From the NCBI GenBank assembly GCA_016722505.1, contig JADKJH010000001.1:682001-746000 (forward strand): DNA of 64,000 nucleotides, given 5' to 3'. The position numbers and the translations under genes were made by a program. Each line of letters starts with the position of its first letter. The first letter of the stretch is position 1. The stretch is from Holophagaceae bacterium. GTDB taxonomy: Bacteria > Acidobacteriota > Holophagae > Holophagales > Holophagaceae. Positions 16,394 to 26,631 of this stretch are shown piece after piece. The notes under the pieces were generated by a model, which was given only the letters and a program-made list of their open reading frames with translations, had not been told where the DNA came from and did no database searches.

Positions 16394-18643
16394 CTACTTT
16401 TTCTGCCCCATCAAATTCAACGCTGACCCCGCCTTGAACCACTCGATTTGCCCTTCGTTGAAAGTGTGGTTGAGCGCGATGCGGTCTTCGCTGCCGTCCT
16501 TGTGCTTGGCGACCAAGGTGAGCGGCACGCCGGGCGTGAAGGTCGTGAGGCCAAGGATGCTGAGCCGGTCGTCTTCCTGGATCTTGTCGTAATCGGCGGG
16601 ATTGGCGAAGGTGAGGGGCAACATTCCCTGCTTCTTGAGATTGGTTTCGTGGATGCGTGCGAAGCTTTTCACGATGATGGCGCGGCCGCCCAGGAAACGG
16701 GGTTCCATGGCGGCGTGTTCACGGCTGGATCCCTCGCCGTAATTCTCATCGCCAATCACCACCCAACCGATACCGGCCGCCTTATAGGCGCGTCCCGTTG
16801 CGGGCACGGCGCCATACTCGCCCGTGAGCTGGTTCTTCACGGTGTTGGCCTGGCTGTTGGCGAAATTGATGGCGCCGATGAGCAGGTTGTTGGAGATGTT
16901 GTCGAGATGGCCGCGGAATTTCAGCCAGGGGCCAGCCATGGAAATGTGATCCGTCGTGCACTTGCCCTTGGCCTTGATGAGCAGCTGCAGATCCAGCAGA
17001 TCCGCGCCTTCCCAAGCCTTGAAGGGCGCCAGCAATTGCAGGCGGTCGCTGGCGGGGGCTACCACCACGGAGACCTTGGAACCATCAGCGGCGGGGGCCT
17101 GGTAGGTATTCGCGCCGGGATCGAAGGCTCGGCGCGGGAGTTGGTCGCCTGAGGGCGCATTCAACTTAAATGCGGTCCCATCAGCGCCCTTGAGCTCGTC
17201 GGTCATGGGGTTGAAGGTCAGGCGGCCCGCGATGGCCAAGGCCGTGACAATCTCAGGCGATGCGACAAAGGCGTGGGTTTCGGGGTTGCTGTCGTTGCGG
17301 GCGACGAAGTTGCGGTTGAAGCTCGTGATGATGGAATTCTTGTCGCCCTTTTGAATATCGTGGCGCTTCCATTGGCCGATGCAGGGGCCGCAGGCGTTGG
17401 CCATGACCACGCCACCGACCGCAGTGAAAGTGGCCATCTGGCCATCCCGCGCGATGGTGGCGCGGATCTGCTCCGAACCTGGGGAAATCGTGAACTCGCT
17501 TTTAGACTTCAGTCCGTGATCCAGGGCTTGGCGAGCTATGCTGGCGGCGCGCTCCATGTCCTCATAGCTGGAGTTGGTGCAGGAGCCGATGAGCCCGACC
17601 TTCAATTCTTCGGGGTAGCCCTTTTCGCGGACTGCGTCTGCGAATTTCGACAGCGGCCAGGCGAGGTCTGGCGTGAAGGGGCCGTTGATGTGGGGCTCCA
17701 AAGTATTCAGGTCAATCTCAACGATCTGGTCATATTCACAACCTTCATCGGCCTTCAGGTTCCCGGCGAATTCTTCGGCCAATTCGGCGATGGCCACGCG
17801 GCTGGTGGCCCGCAGGTACTGGGACATGCTGTGGTTGAAGGGGAACAGGCTCGTGGTGGCGCCGATTTCCGCACCCATGTTGCAGATGGTGCCCATGCCC
17901 GTGCAGGAGATGGAATCCACGCCGGGGCCGAAATACTCGACGATGGCGCCGGTACCGCCTTTGACGGTCAGGATGCCCGCGAGTTTCAGGATCACGTCCT
18001 TCGGACTGGTCCAGCCGTTGAGTTTTCCGGTGAGCTTCACACCGATCAATTTTGGCGCCTTCAATTCCCAGGACAAACCCGCCATCACGTCCACGGCGTC
18101 CGCGCCGCCGACGCCGATGGCCACCATGCCCAAGCCGCCAGCGTTGGGGGTGTGCGAATCGGTGCCGATCATCATGCCGCCGGGAAAAGCGTAGTTTTCC
18201 AACACCACCTGGTGGATGATGCCGCTGCCCGGCTTCCAGAAGCCCAGGCCAAACTTGTTGCATACGCTAGCCAGGAAGTCATAGACCTCCTTGTTGTCTG
18301 TGTTGGCTTTGGCCAGATCCGTGTCACTGCCCACTTCCGCCTGGATCAGGTGGTCGCAGTGGACGGTGGAGGGAACCGCGGCCTGGGGCAGGCCCGAGCT
18401 CATGAACTGGAGCAGCGCCATTTGCGCAGTGGCATCCTGCATGGCCACGCGGTCGGGACGGAGGTCCAAATACGACTTGCCCCGGATGATCTCCTGCTCT
18501 GCGGCGTTATCGAGATGGCCATAGACGATTTTTTCCGCGAGAGAAAGCGGGCGGTTCAACCGCTGCCGGATGACCTTCAAATTCGCATCCATCTTTTCGT
18601 AAACAGATTTCACGAATGCGGGAGTGGATTCAATCACGGACAT
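16394..18643 (-). CDS. Aconitate hydratase, mitochondrial type
   Basis: The 749-residue enzyme interconverts citrate and isocitrate in the TCA cycle. Features in order: [44 protein letters not shown] (first cluster Cys), [13 protein letters not shown] (the other two 4Fe-4S Cys), and the late swivel domain with [19 protein letters not shown]. Length and wording are closest to eukaryotic mitochondrial aconitase (ACO2), shorter than bacterial AcnA (about 890) and unlike AcnB. This type is found in several Bacteroidota and Acidobacteriota. A GGAG ribosome binding site precedes the ATG. It is monocistronic and divergent from the ribH run. Confidence 0.93.
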   Translation of the reverse strand: MSVIESTPAFVKSVYEKMDANLKVIRQRLNRPLSLAEKIVYGHLDNAAEQEIIRGKSYLDLRPDRVAMQDATAQMALLQFMSSGLPQAAVPSTVHCDHLIQAEVGSDTDLAKANTDNKEVYDFLASVCNKFGLGFWKPGSGIIHQVVLENYAFPGGMMIGTDSHTPNAGGLGMVAIGVGGADAVDVMAGLSWELKAPKLIGVKLTGKLNGWTSPKDVILKLAGILTVKGGTGAIVEYFGPGVDSISCTGMGTICNMGAEIGATTSLFPFNHSMSQYLRATSRVAIAELAEEFAGNLKADEGCEYDQIVEIDLNTLEPHINGPFTPDLAWPLSKFADAVREKGYPEELKVGLIGSCTNSSYEDMERAASIARQALDHGLKSKSEFTISPGSEQIRATIARDGQMATFTAVGGVVMANACGPCIGQWKRHDIQKGDKNSIITSFNRNFVARNDSNPETHAFVASPEIVTALAIAGRLTFNPMTDELKGADGTAFKLNAPSGDQLPRRAFDPGANTYQAPAADGSKVSVVVAPASDRLQLLAPFKAWEGADLLDLQLLIKAKGKCTTDHISMAGPWLKFRGHLDNISNNLLIGAINFANSQANTVKNQLTGEYGAVPATGRAYKAAGIGWVVIGDENYGEGSSREHAAMEPRFLGGRAIIVKSFARIHETNLKKQGMLPLTFANPADYDKIQEDDRLSILGLTTFTPGVPLTLVAKHKDGSEDRIALNHTFNEGQIEWFKAGSALNLMGQKK

Positions 18644-18766
18644 GGCGGCTCCAATTAGCGAAACGATCCAGTTTATCCCAAGGGCTATGGGAACGAAGTC
18701 ACAGATGCGGATCGGTGGGCATTCGTGATAGGCTCATCGGTTCCGACCACCTTGAGGGGGGTACCC

Positions 18767-19243
18767 ATGGGGATCTTTGAAGGCCAGTTACGCATAGATA
18801 AGGGCGACCGGTTCGCCCTGGTGGCTGCACGATGGAATGATTTCATCGTGGATCGCCTCATCGGCGGCGCCACGGATTGTCTTCTCCGCCACGGAGGCTC
18901 TGAATCCCAATTCGATCTCATCAAGGTTCCTGGTTGCTTCGAACTGCCTCAAATGGCGCTAATCGCCGCGAAATCCGGCAAATACGCTGGCATCATCACA
19001 CTAGGTTGCGTCATCCGCGGCGGCACGCCTCATTTCGAGCTGATCGCCGCAGAAGTCACCAAGGGCACGGCCCAGGTCGCCATGCAGACCGGTGTCCCCA
19101 CGGTGTTTGGAATCCTGACGGTGGACAGCGTGGACCAGGCCATTGAACGCGCTGGCACCAAGATGGGCAACAAGGGCTGGGAGGCCACTTCTGCGCTCAT
19201 CGAATTGGTGGATCTGAATCGCGCCTTCGGGAAGAAACGCTGA
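18767..19243 (+). CDS. ribH: 6,7-dimethyl-8-ribityllumazine synthase
   Basis: The 158-residue product from MGIFEGQL (behind GAGGGGGG) condenses the ribityl-aminouracil with dihydroxybutanone phosphate in riboflavin synthesis. Family features are VAARWNDFIVDRL, VPGCFELPQMA and GCVIRGGTPHFELIAAE, whose His is the catalytic base. An in-frame ATG 14 codons upstream is less likely. The stop overlaps the nusB start by one base (TGATG), the common ribH-nusB pairing. Confidence 0.95.
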   Translation: MGIFEGQLRIDKGDRFALVAARWNDFIVDRLIGGATDCLLRHGGSESQFDLIKVPGCFELPQMALIAAKSGKYAGIITLGCVIRGGTPHFELIAAEVTKGTAQVAMQTGVPTVFGILTVDSVDQAIERAGTKMGNKGWEATSALIELVDLNRAFGKKR

Positions 19244-19731
19244 TGGGCGTTCGCCGCCGGGGTCGGGAGTACGCCCTGCAGATGCTCTACGCCATGGATA
19301 TGAATGGCTACCTGCCGGACCAGGTCTTCGCGGGCTTCTCCGCTATCCAGGATCTCAATCGGGACGCGTTTTATTACGCGCGCAGGCTGGTGGACGGCGT
19401 CCACGGACAGCTTGAAGAGATCGACGCGGTGCTCCAGAAATACGCCGAACACTGGAAGATCCATCGCATGGCGGTGGTGGACCGGAATCTGCTGCGGCTG
19501 AGCCTCTACGAGCTGATGTACCTGAAGGAAGTCCCCTTCCCCATCGTCATCAACGAGGCCTTGGAGATCATCAAGGAATTCAGCGACCAGGAAGGAACAC
19601 AGTTCCTGAATGGCATCCTGGATGCTGCGCGGAAGGAATTCCGTGGATTGGAAAATGAGGCTCCACGCCGGCACGGAAAATCACCAGCAACACACCCAGC
19701 ACCCAAGCCTGAACCACCTGAGCCTGCATAG
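19243..19731 (+). CDS. nusB: Transcription antitermination factor NusB
   Basis: The 162-residue protein begins MGVRRRGREYALQMLYAMD, the Arg-rich NusB N-terminus that binds boxA RNA, and ends its core with PIVINEALEIIKEFSDQEG and FLNGILDA. It acts with NusE (S10) in rRNA antitermination. A Pro-rich tail of about 25 residues extends beyond the core. Its ATG overlaps the ribH stop, so translation is likely coupled. Confidence 0.95.
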   Translation: MGVRRRGREYALQMLYAMDMNGYLPDQVFAGFSAIQDLNRDAFYYARRLVDGVHGQLEEIDAVLQKYAEHWKIHRMAVVDRNLLRLSLYELMYLKEVPFPIVINEALEIIKEFSDQEGTQFLNGILDAARKEFRGLENEAPRRHGKSPATHPAPKPEPPEPA

Positions 19732-19814
19732 CTAGGTTTCCTGCGCTATGCTCGTTGACTTTCCCACCAACCCGAACGTCCCACTCAGAATTCCCTACCC
19801 CGGAGACCCCACGC

Positions 19815-20462
19815 ATGAGTACCCGGAATAAAATCACCCCACCCAAGCCCAAAGCCACGCACCCCGGGCCCGCCGCCAAGACGAACAAGCCCTCTGGTTC
19901 CCACCACGCAGCGCCGTCAAAAGCCAGCGGCTCCACTGGCTTGAACCTGGAAGAAATCAAGTCACTGATTGCCCTCGTCGGCAAAGAGCCGTTCCAGGAA
20001 TTCGAGTTCGAAGCAGGCGACATCAAATTCCGCATCCGCAAGGACAGCATCCACGCCCCGGCTCCACAGGTGACTTACGCGGCCGCCGCAACGGCGCAGC
20101 CCTATGGTTCGCCTGTAAGCCATCTGATGACCCAGGCCGCTGCGGTCCCAGCTCCCGCAGCGTATGCCATCCCCGAGCCTGGGATTCCCGGTATTCCTGG
20201 AATTCCGATGGACGATCCTGACCTGCATTACATCACCAGCCCCATCGTGGGCACTTTCTACCGTGCCGCCAATCCAAAGGCTTCCTCGTTCGTGAGCGTC
20301 GGAGATAAGGTGCGGCCAGGCCAGACCTTGTGCATCGTCGAAGCCATGAAGCTGATGAACGAAATCGAGTGCGACATCACAGGGGAAATTGTAAAGGTGC
20401 TCGTGGAAAATGGGCAGCCGGTGGAATACGGCGAACGGCTGTTCGCCGCGCGTGTGGGCTGA
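19815..20462 (+). CDS. accB: Biotin carboxyl carrier protein of acetyl-CoA carboxylase
   Basis: The 215-residue product starts at MSTRNKI (GGAG upstream); a start 20 codons earlier is possible. Layout: a basic/Pro N-terminal tail, the LNLEEIKSLIALVGK dimerisation region, an Ala/Pro linker, and a biotinyl domain with SPIVGTFYRAANP and EAMKLMNEI, where the Lys is biotinylated. It carries CO2 between biotin carboxylase and carboxyltransferase for fatty-acid synthesis. The accC start follows after 3 bases; accA and accD are not in the window. Confidence 0.93.
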   Translation: MSTRNKITPPKPKATHPGPAAKTNKPSGSHHAAPSKASGSTGLNLEEIKSLIALVGKEPFQEFEFEAGDIKFRIRKDSIHAPAPQVTYAAAATAQPYGSPVSHLMTQAAAVPAPAAYAIPEPGIPGIPGIPMDDPDLHYITSPIVGTFYRAANPKASSFVSVGDKVRPGQTLCIVEAMKLMNEIECDITGEIVKVLVENGQPVEYGERLFAARVG

Positions 20463-20465
20463 ACC

Positions 20466-21890
20466 ATGACCGCCGCCATCAAGCGCAAGGTCGTGAAGAT
20501 CTCAGCCGCTCCCCACGCAGAGGAGCCGCCCTTCAAAAAGGTCCTCATCGCCAATCGCGGCGAAATTGCGTTACGGGTGATCCTGGCCTGCAAAGAACTC
20601 GGCATCCAGACCGTGGCGGTCTATTCCGAAGCCGACCGCAATTCCCTGCACGTGCGCTTCGCCGACGAGGAAGTCTGCATCGGCCCTGCGCCCAGCGCCA
20701 AGTCCTACCTGAACATCCCCCAGGTCATCGCCGCCGCCGAAGTCACCGGGGCCGAGGCCATCCATCCTGGCTACGGATTCCTGAGCGAGAACGCCTATTT
20801 CGTGGAAGTCTGCCAGGCCTGCGGCATCAATTTCATCGGACCGAACCCCGAGATCATCCGGAAGATGGGCAACAAAGCCCAAGCCAAGGCCACGATGCAA
20901 GAGGCGGGCATTCCGCTGATGCCTGGCAGCGACGGCCTGGTGGAGACCGTGGATGATGCCTTGGCCAACGCCGAAAAGATCGGCTATCCCGTCATCGTCA
21001 AGGCATCGGCCGGCGGCGGCGGACGCGGCATGCGCATCTGCAACAGCGCCGAAGAGCTGCCGGAGTTGTACCACACGGCCCGCAGCGAAGCCAAGATCGC
21101 TTTCGGCGACGATTCCGTCTACATGGAAAAATACCTCCTGGAACCCCGCCATATCGAAGTCCAGATCATGGGCGACCTTTACGGCAACATCGTCCACCTA
21201 GGCGAGCGCGAATGCTCCATCCAGCGCCGCCACCAAAAGCTTATTGAGGAAAGCCCCAGCGGGGCCATCTCGCAGGATCTGCGAGAGCGCATCTGCGCCA
21301 CGGCTGTGAAGGCCGCCAGGGCCGTGGGCTACTACAACGCGGGCACCGTGGAATTCCTGCTGGATAAGCGCGGTGACTTCTTCTTCATGGAGATGAACAC
21401 CCGCGTACAGGTGGAACATCCCGTGACCGAGATGGTGACCAGCATCGACATCGTGAAGGAGCAGCTGCGGATCGCCGCGGGCCAGAAGCTTACCTTCACC
21501 CAGGCGGATGTGGTGCAGCGCGGCCACGCCATCGAATGCCGCATCAATGCCGAGGACCCCTGGAAATTCACGCCCTGCCCCGGCCGTATCACGGCCCTCA
21601 ATTTTCCCGGCGGCCCCGGCATCCGCGTGGACACGGCGATGTACCAAGACGCCGTCATTCCACCCACCTACGATTCCATGGTGGCCAAGCTCATCGCCTA
21701 CGGGAACAACCGCACCGAGGCCCTCGCCCGCATGCGCCGCGCCCTGGACACGCTCGTCATCGAGGGCGTGAAAACCACCGCGCCGCTCCATCGCAAGATC
21801 ATGGACCATCCCGATTTCATCTCTGGCGGCTTCAGCACCAAGTGGATGGAAACATTCATGGCAGAATTGGATGAGGAAAGAAAAGGCTGA
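20466..21890 (+). CDS. accC: Biotin carboxylase subunit of acetyl-CoA carboxylase
   Basis: The 474-residue ATP-grasp enzyme carboxylates biotin on AccB. Features in order: [46 protein letters not shown] (Gly-rich ATP loop), [33 protein letters not shown] and [10 protein letters not shown] 20-residue N-terminal extension precedes the core, explaining the length slightly above the usual 450. It lies 3 bases after accB, completing a ribH-nusB-accB-accC run. Confidence 0.95.
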   Translation: MTAAIKRKVVKISAAPHAEEPPFKKVLIANRGEIALRVILACKELGIQTVAVYSEADRNSLHVRFADEEVCIGPAPSAKSYLNIPQVIAAAEVTGAEAIHPGYGFLSENAYFVEVCQACGINFIGPNPEIIRKMGNKAQAKATMQEAGIPLMPGSDGLVETVDDALANAEKIGYPVIVKASAGGGGRGMRICNSAEELPELYHTARSEAKIAFGDDSVYMEKYLLEPRHIEVQIMGDLYGNIVHLGERECSIQRRHQKLIEESPSGAISQDLRERICATAVKAARAVGYYNAGTVEFLLDKRGDFFFMEMNTRVQVEHPVTEMVTSIDIVKEQLRIAAGQKLTFTQADVVQRGHAIECRINAEDPWKFTPCPGRITALNFPGGPGIRVDTAMYQDAVIPPTYDSMVAKLIAYGNNRTEALARMRRALDTLVIEGVKTTAPLHRKIMDHPDFISGGFSTKWMETFMAELDEERKG

Positions 21891-22028
21891 GTACAGAAGT
21901 TCCAGGTCCCAACGAAATGCGCCGGCCTATCGCGTCCAGCAGCGGACACTTCATTCCGAGCCGCAGCTTCTACTCATCCGATCAATGTTCTACTGGAGCC
22001 CGGACCCACGTAGAGCCTTGGAGGGTAG

Positions 22029-22937
22029 ATGTTGATTTCCGTTACGGCGCCCATTGAGGCCGCCATCGCAAGGACCAAGAAAATCCTTTTCCAGCCCTTC
22101 AGCGCAGAGAAGTGGTTCGCATTGGGGTTCTGCGCGTTCTTAGCAAACCTGGGCGAAGGCGGCGGAGTTCGGGGTGGAAATGCTTTTCGCTCAGGCTCCC
22201 AACCTGATACCCAGGCCTTCCAGACGGTAGCCGATTGGTTTTCAAACCACCTGATGCTGGTGGTTGGAATCGGGCTTTTATTTCTTCTGCTGATCTTCGC
22301 TCTCGTAGCATTCCTGCAATGGTTGAGCAGCCGTGGTCAATTCATGTTCCTGGATGGCGTCGTGCATAACCAGGCACAGGTCACGAAGCCCTGGAAACAT
22401 TTCCGAGCCTTGGGGAACGATCTTTTCTTCTTCCGGTTTTTCCTCGGTCTGGCGTTCATGGGGAGCTTCGCCATCATCGGACTGATGGCTTGGCTCATCG
22501 CCAGACCCGATATCGCGGCCAGACATTTCGGTGGGCTCGCCCTCTCGGCGATTCTCGTGGGGGGCGGACTGCTGGTCATCTCGGCCCTTGCCTTCGGCCT
22601 GGTGGGTCTCCTGCTCATTGATTTCATCGTGCCCATCATGTATCGGCTGGATCTGAAAACCATAGAAGCCATTTCTGTTTTCCGCCAAGAGATCCTCCCA
22701 GGCCATGCCGGCATCTTCGTGCTTTTTTATCTGATGAAAATAGCGCTGGGAATTGTCGCGGCGGTGATTATTGTCGCGGGCACTTGCCTGACCTGCTGCA
22801 TCGCAGCCCTGCCCTACCTCAGTTCTGTATTCTTCCTGCCCGTTTTCGTCTTCTTCAGGTGCTATTCGTTGTGCTTTCTTGAACAGTTCGGAGATGGCTG
22901 GCACATCACGGACAGGGTGGAAGAGCCAGGTTTCTAG
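22029..22937 (+). CDS. Multi-pass membrane protein, unknown function
   Basis: The 302-residue protein has a GGAGGG ribosome binding site. An amphipathic start (IEAAIARTKKILFQPFSAEKWFAL) precedes about six hydrophobic segments; one long Gly-rich soluble loop lies at residues 42-65. The first 40 residues resemble those of other membrane proteins in which a PFxxxKWFxLG motif leads into the first helix, but I cannot name a family with certainty. It ends 10 bases before the next gene and may form a pair with it. Confidence 0.6.
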   Translation: MLISVTAPIEAAIARTKKILFQPFSAEKWFALGFCAFLANLGEGGGVRGGNAFRSGSQPDTQAFQTVADWFSNHLMLVVGIGLLFLLLIFALVAFLQWLSSRGQFMFLDGVVHNQAQVTKPWKHFRALGNDLFFFRFFLGLAFMGSFAIIGLMAWLIARPDIAARHFGGLALSAILVGGGLLVISALAFGLVGLLLIDFIVPIMYRLDLKTIEAISVFRQEILPGHAGIFVLFYLMKIALGIVAAVIIVAGTCLTCCIAALPYLSSVFFLPVFVFFRCYSLCFLEQFGDGWHITDRVEEPGF

Positions 22938-22947
22938 TGAGGGCCGG

Positions 22948-23748
22948 ATGCCTGCATCCTCGAATGGAATTCAGATCGAAGCCCGCTTTGATGAAGCAAG
23001 AATCCGCATCTTGTTCACGACCATGGAAGCCATGCAGACCTTTTTCAAGGAGGCTGTCGCCCATGGCGCCTTCCTGCTTCAGTTGAACGAGGAGCCCGAG
23101 CCCTTTGCCACCTTCGCCTTCGCCGCCAGGGCGGCAAGTGGCGTGGAACTGAACTTCCACGCGATGCCGGTTCAAACCTTTCATCGAGGAAAAGGTTGCG
23201 AGGCGGCCTTCCAATTCACGGACTGGAGCGAAGATCTAACCCGGCAATTGGAATCCATGATGGGGCCTTCCCCCAAGGATGGAATTTTGGACAAAGCCCC
23301 ATCGAGCCCGGCGGACGCCGGGGAGAACCTGGGCACCTCCCCCATTTTCCGTATCCGTGAAATGGAGGTTGCCCAACGAATCCAGCTGGCTCTGAAGGCG
23401 GACCGGGGAGATCGCGTGATCCTTTGCCGGGACACCATGGCTCCCGTTCTCCTGAACCTGCTTTCCAATCCGCAACTGGACGCAGAAAATGTGCTGGCCA
23501 TCGCCAAATCCCCTTATGCCTCTCCCGACATCCTGCAAAGGGTGGCCTCGGATCGCCGTTGGTTGGCTAATGCCGATATTCGCATCGCCTTGGTGCGCAA
23601 CCCCAAGACACCTACACCCATCGCACAGCGCCTTCTGGAAACCCTGCCGTTAAATGAGCTGCGCACCCTCGCCAAGGTAGGCAACAGCAAGGAGGATCTA
23701 AGGCGAATGGCCCTGGCCCTAGTGATGAAGTCCCATAGCCCACGCTGA
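22948..23748 (+). CDS. PilZ-like plus HEAT-like repeat protein
   Basis: The 266-residue product from MPASSNGI has an N-terminal 110 residues with a degenerate PilZ-like pattern (GAFLLQLNEEPEPFATFAF) and a C-terminal 120 residues of helical repeats (PVLLNLLSNPQLDAENVLAI, SPDILQRVASDRRWLANADI, ALVRNPKTPTPIAQRLLETL). This PilZ-HEAT arrangement is common in Myxococcota, Desulfobacterota and Acidobacteriota. The c-di-GMP-binding RxxxR and DxSxxG motifs are not visible, so nucleotide binding is doubtful. An in-frame start 23 codons upstream overlaps the previous gene and was not chosen. Confidence 0.55.
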   Translation: MPASSNGIQIEARFDEARIRILFTTMEAMQTFFKEAVAHGAFLLQLNEEPEPFATFAFAARAASGVELNFHAMPVQTFHRGKGCEAAFQFTDWSEDLTRQLESMMGPSPKDGILDKAPSSPADAGENLGTSPIFRIREMEVAQRIQLALKADRGDRVILCRDTMAPVLLNLLSNPQLDAENVLAIAKSPYASPDILQRVASDRRWLANADIRIALVRNPKTPTPIAQRLLETLPLNELRTLAKVGNSKEDLRRMALALVMKSHSPR

Positions 23749-23986
23749 TACCATCCAACAATTTGCTTGGTCATGGCATCTTCTGCTGCGATAGGCCAAA
23801 AAAGCGTTGGCCAGGGAGCCATAAAGCACCCCATATTCCCAGACCGATCAGTCCCCTGGAACGGGGAGAAAATTCGTCTACTGAAGTGGGTGAGCGGCTT
23901 CGGACTGCGGGTTTTTAGGATAACTTCCTCACCTCGATTCATCTCTGTTCGCACACGGAGCGTTCTGACGATAAACTATTCCCCGC

Positions 23987-24099
23987 GCCGCTTTAACTCA
24001 GTTCGCGGAGCGGAGCAACTGGAAGTAGAAGTCATTACGAATGCCGCTTTAGCTCAGTTCGCGAAGGCGGAGCAACTGGAAGTAGAAGTCATTACGAAT
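23987..24099 (+). repeat. Two tandem copies of the tRNA-Thr 5' end plus spacer
   Basis: Copies at 23987-24042 (56 bp) and 24043-24099 (57 bp) each begin with the first 17 bases of the adjacent tRNA-Thr (GCCGCTTTAGCTCAGTT, one A for G in the first copy), followed by a shared spacer that ends GTCATTACGAAT. The real tRNA begins directly after the second copy. The rest of the 23749-24099 gap shows no gene. Confidence 0.85.
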
Positions 24100-24148
<49 letters not shown>

Positions 24149-24175
<27 letters not shown>

Positions 24176-24425
24176 ATTCAATGGCCCGAAGGGCCCTCCA
24201 AACCCGCTTGGCGGGAGTGGACCGATGATCGGCATGGCGGCCCGTTAGCCGTAGCGGAGAGCGCGCAGCGATCGCAGCGTTAAGCGGCGGGGCCAGCCAG
24301 GCCGCGCCCCGGAGGGGTCGGTTCGATCCCGGTAAGCGGCTCCAATTCAATGGCCCGAAGGGCCCTCCAAACCCGCTTGGCGGGAGTGGACCGATGATCG
24401 GCATGGCGGCCCGTTAGCCGTAGCG
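24149..24425 (+). repeat. 108-bp direct repeat of the tRNA-Thr 3' end and downstream hairpins
   Basis: Positions 24149-24256 and 24318-24425 are identical or nearly so. Each copy starts in the T-arm (TCGGTTCGATCC), includes the 3' acceptor strand and CCA, then two small hairpins (GGCCC/GGGCC and CCCGC/GCGGG), and ends CCGTTAGCCGTAGCG. The 61-base spacer between them is GC-rich. The second copy has no 5' tRNA half and cannot make a tRNA. Confidence 0.9.
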
Positions 24426-24459
24426 AAGTCGTTTGGTGATCACCGTGATTTCTGCTGAA

Positions 24460-24720
24460 ATGTATGGTATGCCTGCAATGCTCCGATCCAAGCCCCAAGC
24501 CAACAAACAATCCGGTCTGCCTGCTGGAGTGAGCATGACCTGGCGCACGCGGGAGGACCGGCAACCTTATCTCGAATTTCTTGTGAATTGGAAAGACCGC
24601 CACGGCAAGACGCGCATCAAGCACTTCTACGTAGGTGTCGCGCCAACGTTGAAGGAAGAGCGGGATGTCCGCCGGGCCGCCATCCAGTTCAGGAAATCCT
24701 ACGAAGCCAAAAAGGGGTGA
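24460..24720 (+). CDS. Small protein with an AP2/ERF-like DNA-binding pattern
   Basis: The 86-residue protein directly follows the tRNA-Thr repeat. After a basic N-terminus it reads SGLPAGVSMTWR, then YLEFLVNWKDRHGKTRIKHF and a helical end with RRAAIQFRKSYEAKK. A three-strand then helix layout with G-V-S, an aromatic strand and an A-x3-F-R helix resembles the AP2-like domain seen near phage homing endonucleases and integrases. The assignment is tentative. Three possible ATGs (24460, 24469, 24478) lack clear ribosome binding sites. Position beside a duplicated tRNA end hints at a mobile-element remnant. Confidence 0.4.
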   Translation: MYGMPAMLRSKPQANKQSGLPAGVSMTWRTREDRQPYLEFLVNWKDRHGKTRIKHFYVGVAPTLKEERDVRRAAIQFRKSYEAKKG

Positions 24721-24856
24721 ACTGGTTGTGAACGGGCTAAGGAAAGCCAACTGTTCACGACGCCCACCCAAGACTGCGAGGATCTGGTCCGCCAGGACCG
24801 ATGGGATCCGCAACATCACTTTCTGACCGGCCACGCGCGGGAGATGGCCGTACTCC

Positions 24857-25240
24857 CTATTCCGCGACGGCGCGTCGCTGTTTGCTTGCTTCGATCATGG
24901 GCTTCAAGTCCTCGGCGGGACGAATTTCCCAGCGGCCCATTTTGATGCCGGGATGCTTCGAAATGAGTTGGATGGCGTGATCCAGATCCTGGGCCTCCAG
25001 GATCAAAAGCCCGCCCAATAACTCTTTGGTCTCCGCATAAGGACCATCCAATACGGACACTTTGCCGTTCTGATAGCTCAGGGTGGTGGCGCCTTGGAGG
25101 CCTTCCCCGCCCGCCCAGTGGCCGTTTTTCTTCAGTACCTCGTCATAGGCGAAGCATTGGTCGATCATGGCGTTTTGTTCGCTGGGCGTTTTCTTCTCCC
25201 AGTTCTGGAGGTCCAGATATCCGAAACAGATGTATTTCAT
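24857..25240 (-). CDS. YCII/DGPF-domain protein
   Basis: The 127-residue product from MKYICFGYLD (AAGGAG upstream) has the family marker VLDGPYAETKELLGGLLIL and a late HPGIKMGRWEIRP segment. YCII-related DGPF proteins adopt a dimeric ferredoxin-like fold and are often encoded next to ECF sigma factors, which is not the case here. Function is unknown. Confidence 0.8.
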   Translation of the reverse strand: MKYICFGYLDLQNWEKKTPSEQNAMIDQCFAYDEVLKKNGHWAGGEGLQGATTLSYQNGKVSVLDGPYAETKELLGGLLILEAQDLDHAIQLISKHPGIKMGRWEIRPAEDLKPMIEASKQRRAVAE

Positions 25241-25448
25241 GGCGGTTCTCCTTGAAGTTTGTGCCCTCACTTACATGTCGATTGAGGGAGGTCCAAATCG
25301 ACAATGGGAATTTCTTTTTGTTAGATAAGACTAATTCGATCAGTCGGCGATTGAGAAACCGCCGTTCAAGCTTTTGCTGGGCCTGGGCGAGTGCGGCGCG
25401 GTAGGAAGCGCGTGCTGCTCTTCCAACTAGCCGGAGCGCGGACTCACT

Positions 25449-26498
25449 CTATTCTTCCGCCATAATCATCCGGTGGCGCCAGGGATGAGGATTCAGGATC
25501 CGTTGCTCGGTTCTCAGGCTTTGGGACGGGGCATGGGGCAGGATCAGAGGAAGCTGGGCCAGAACATCGAGCCGGAGGAAGGTGTCCAGGATGGCCTCTA
25601 GGGTGGCCCAGTAGAAGCCCTGGGGGATGCTCTCAAAGGTGTCCTGCGGTGTGTGGTAGTAAGGATCGTCGTCTCCCACGCAGAAAAACAGGAAGGGGAT
25701 GCCTTTTTGCATAAAGGGGTACTGGTCCGAGGCGTGGTCGTAGGTCTCGAAATCCGGGATGGCCTGGACCTTGGAGGCGGCGAAGGCGGCCAGCAGATGT
25801 GGCTTCAGGACAGAGGTGTAGCTCGTGCCCCCCACGAAGATCCGCCCCCTGGTGCCCTGGGCGATCATGTCAAGGTTCAGCACCACGTCGATGCTGGCGA
25901 GTGGTAAGGCGGAGGGCGGCGCAGCCACGAAGGCCTGGGAGCCGTAGAGTCCTGACTCCTCCCCATCGAAAAGACAGAAGACCACGGTGTGCGCCGGGGG
26001 ATGCGCTTTCAACCAGGCCGCCAATTGGAGCAAGGAGGCGGTGCCCGAGGCGTTATCGTCTGCTCCAGGGCAAACCTGGCCATTGCGCGTGCCGATATGG
26101 TCGTAGTGGGCCGTGAACAGAATGGTGCGGCCCGGATTTGTGGAACCCGGCAGATAGCCGATCACGTTGGTGCAAGGGGAGTCGCGCCAGATGACGGGCT
26201 GCTCGAAACTGCCGCCGTAACTCGAGAGTTCCACCTGTTGGAAGCGCGCAACGATCAGCGCCCGAGCCTTGGCGTTGCCCGCGCTGCCCACCTTCCGGCC
26301 CTCCATGTCAGGGGCCGACAGTACCCGAAGGTCGTCCATTAGGGGTTGCTTCACCAAGCGAGGGCTGGCGGGTGTGTAGTCCACCTGCGCAGGCGGACCG
26401 GGAGTAGTGGCAGGATCACTTCCGCCGCATCCCCCCAACGCGAACACGGCCGTTAGGACGAATAGGCTGGACCAGAGGTGTTGGATCCGGTAAGTCAT
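25449..26498 (-). CDS. M28 family zinc aminopeptidase-like lipoprotein
   Basis: The 349-residue protein has a leader ending in ALGGCGGS (lipobox Cys), a short linker and an M28 peptidase domain. Zinc-ligand segments are visible: FTAHYDHIG, CPGADDNASGTASLLQLA, FDGEESGLYGS, VLNLDMIAQG and the late DDPYYHTPQDTFESI. These supply the His, Asp, Glu, Asp and His ligands and the catalytic Glu of GEES. It likely trims peptides in the periplasm. No neighbour suggests a specific substrate. Confidence 0.88.
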   Translation of the reverse strand: MTYRIQHLWSSLFVLTAVFALGGCGGSDPATTPGPPAQVDYTPASPRLVKQPLMDDLRVLSAPDMEGRKVGSAGNAKARALIVARFQQVELSSYGGSFEQPVIWRDSPCTNVIGYLPGSTNPGRTILFTAHYDHIGTRNGQVCPGADDNASGTASLLQLAAWLKAHPPAHTVVFCLFDGEESGLYGSQAFVAAPPSALPLASIDVVLNLDMIAQGTRGRIFVGGTSYTSVLKPHLLAAFAASKVQAIPDFETYDHASDQYPFMQKGIPFLFFCVGDDDPYYHTPQDTFESIPQGFYWATLEAILDTFLRLDVLAQLPLILPHAPSQSLRTEQRILNPHPWRHRMIMAEE

Positions 26499-26578
26499 GT
26501 CCCCTTTCTACCATGGCTGGTGGTCCGCGAAGATAAGTCCTAACCCTCGGTCCGGGTCTTCTTAAGGAGCGCAACCGG

Positions 26579-26602
26579 CTGGCTTGATTCAATCCAAGCC
26601 AG
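26579..26602 (-). terminator. Hairpin downstream of tpx
   Basis: CTGGCTTG and CAAGCCAG form a perfect 8-bp stem around an 8-base loop, 30 bases past the tpx stop. There is no U-tract on the minus strand, so it may stabilise mRNA rather than terminate. Confidence 0.3.
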
Positions 26603-26631
26603 CGGCTCCAACACCCTTTTGGCTCAGGGGC

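Noticed and set aside
16448..18658. Long plus-strand frames opposite aconitase
   Set aside because: These are GC-rich shadow frames of a clear, full-length aconitase gene.
24280..24834. Minus-strand frame of 184 codons over the tRNA-Thr repeats
   Set aside because: It reads through the duplicated tRNA 3' end (ELEPLTGIEP-type antisense tRNA text) and opposes the better-supported small gene at 24460.
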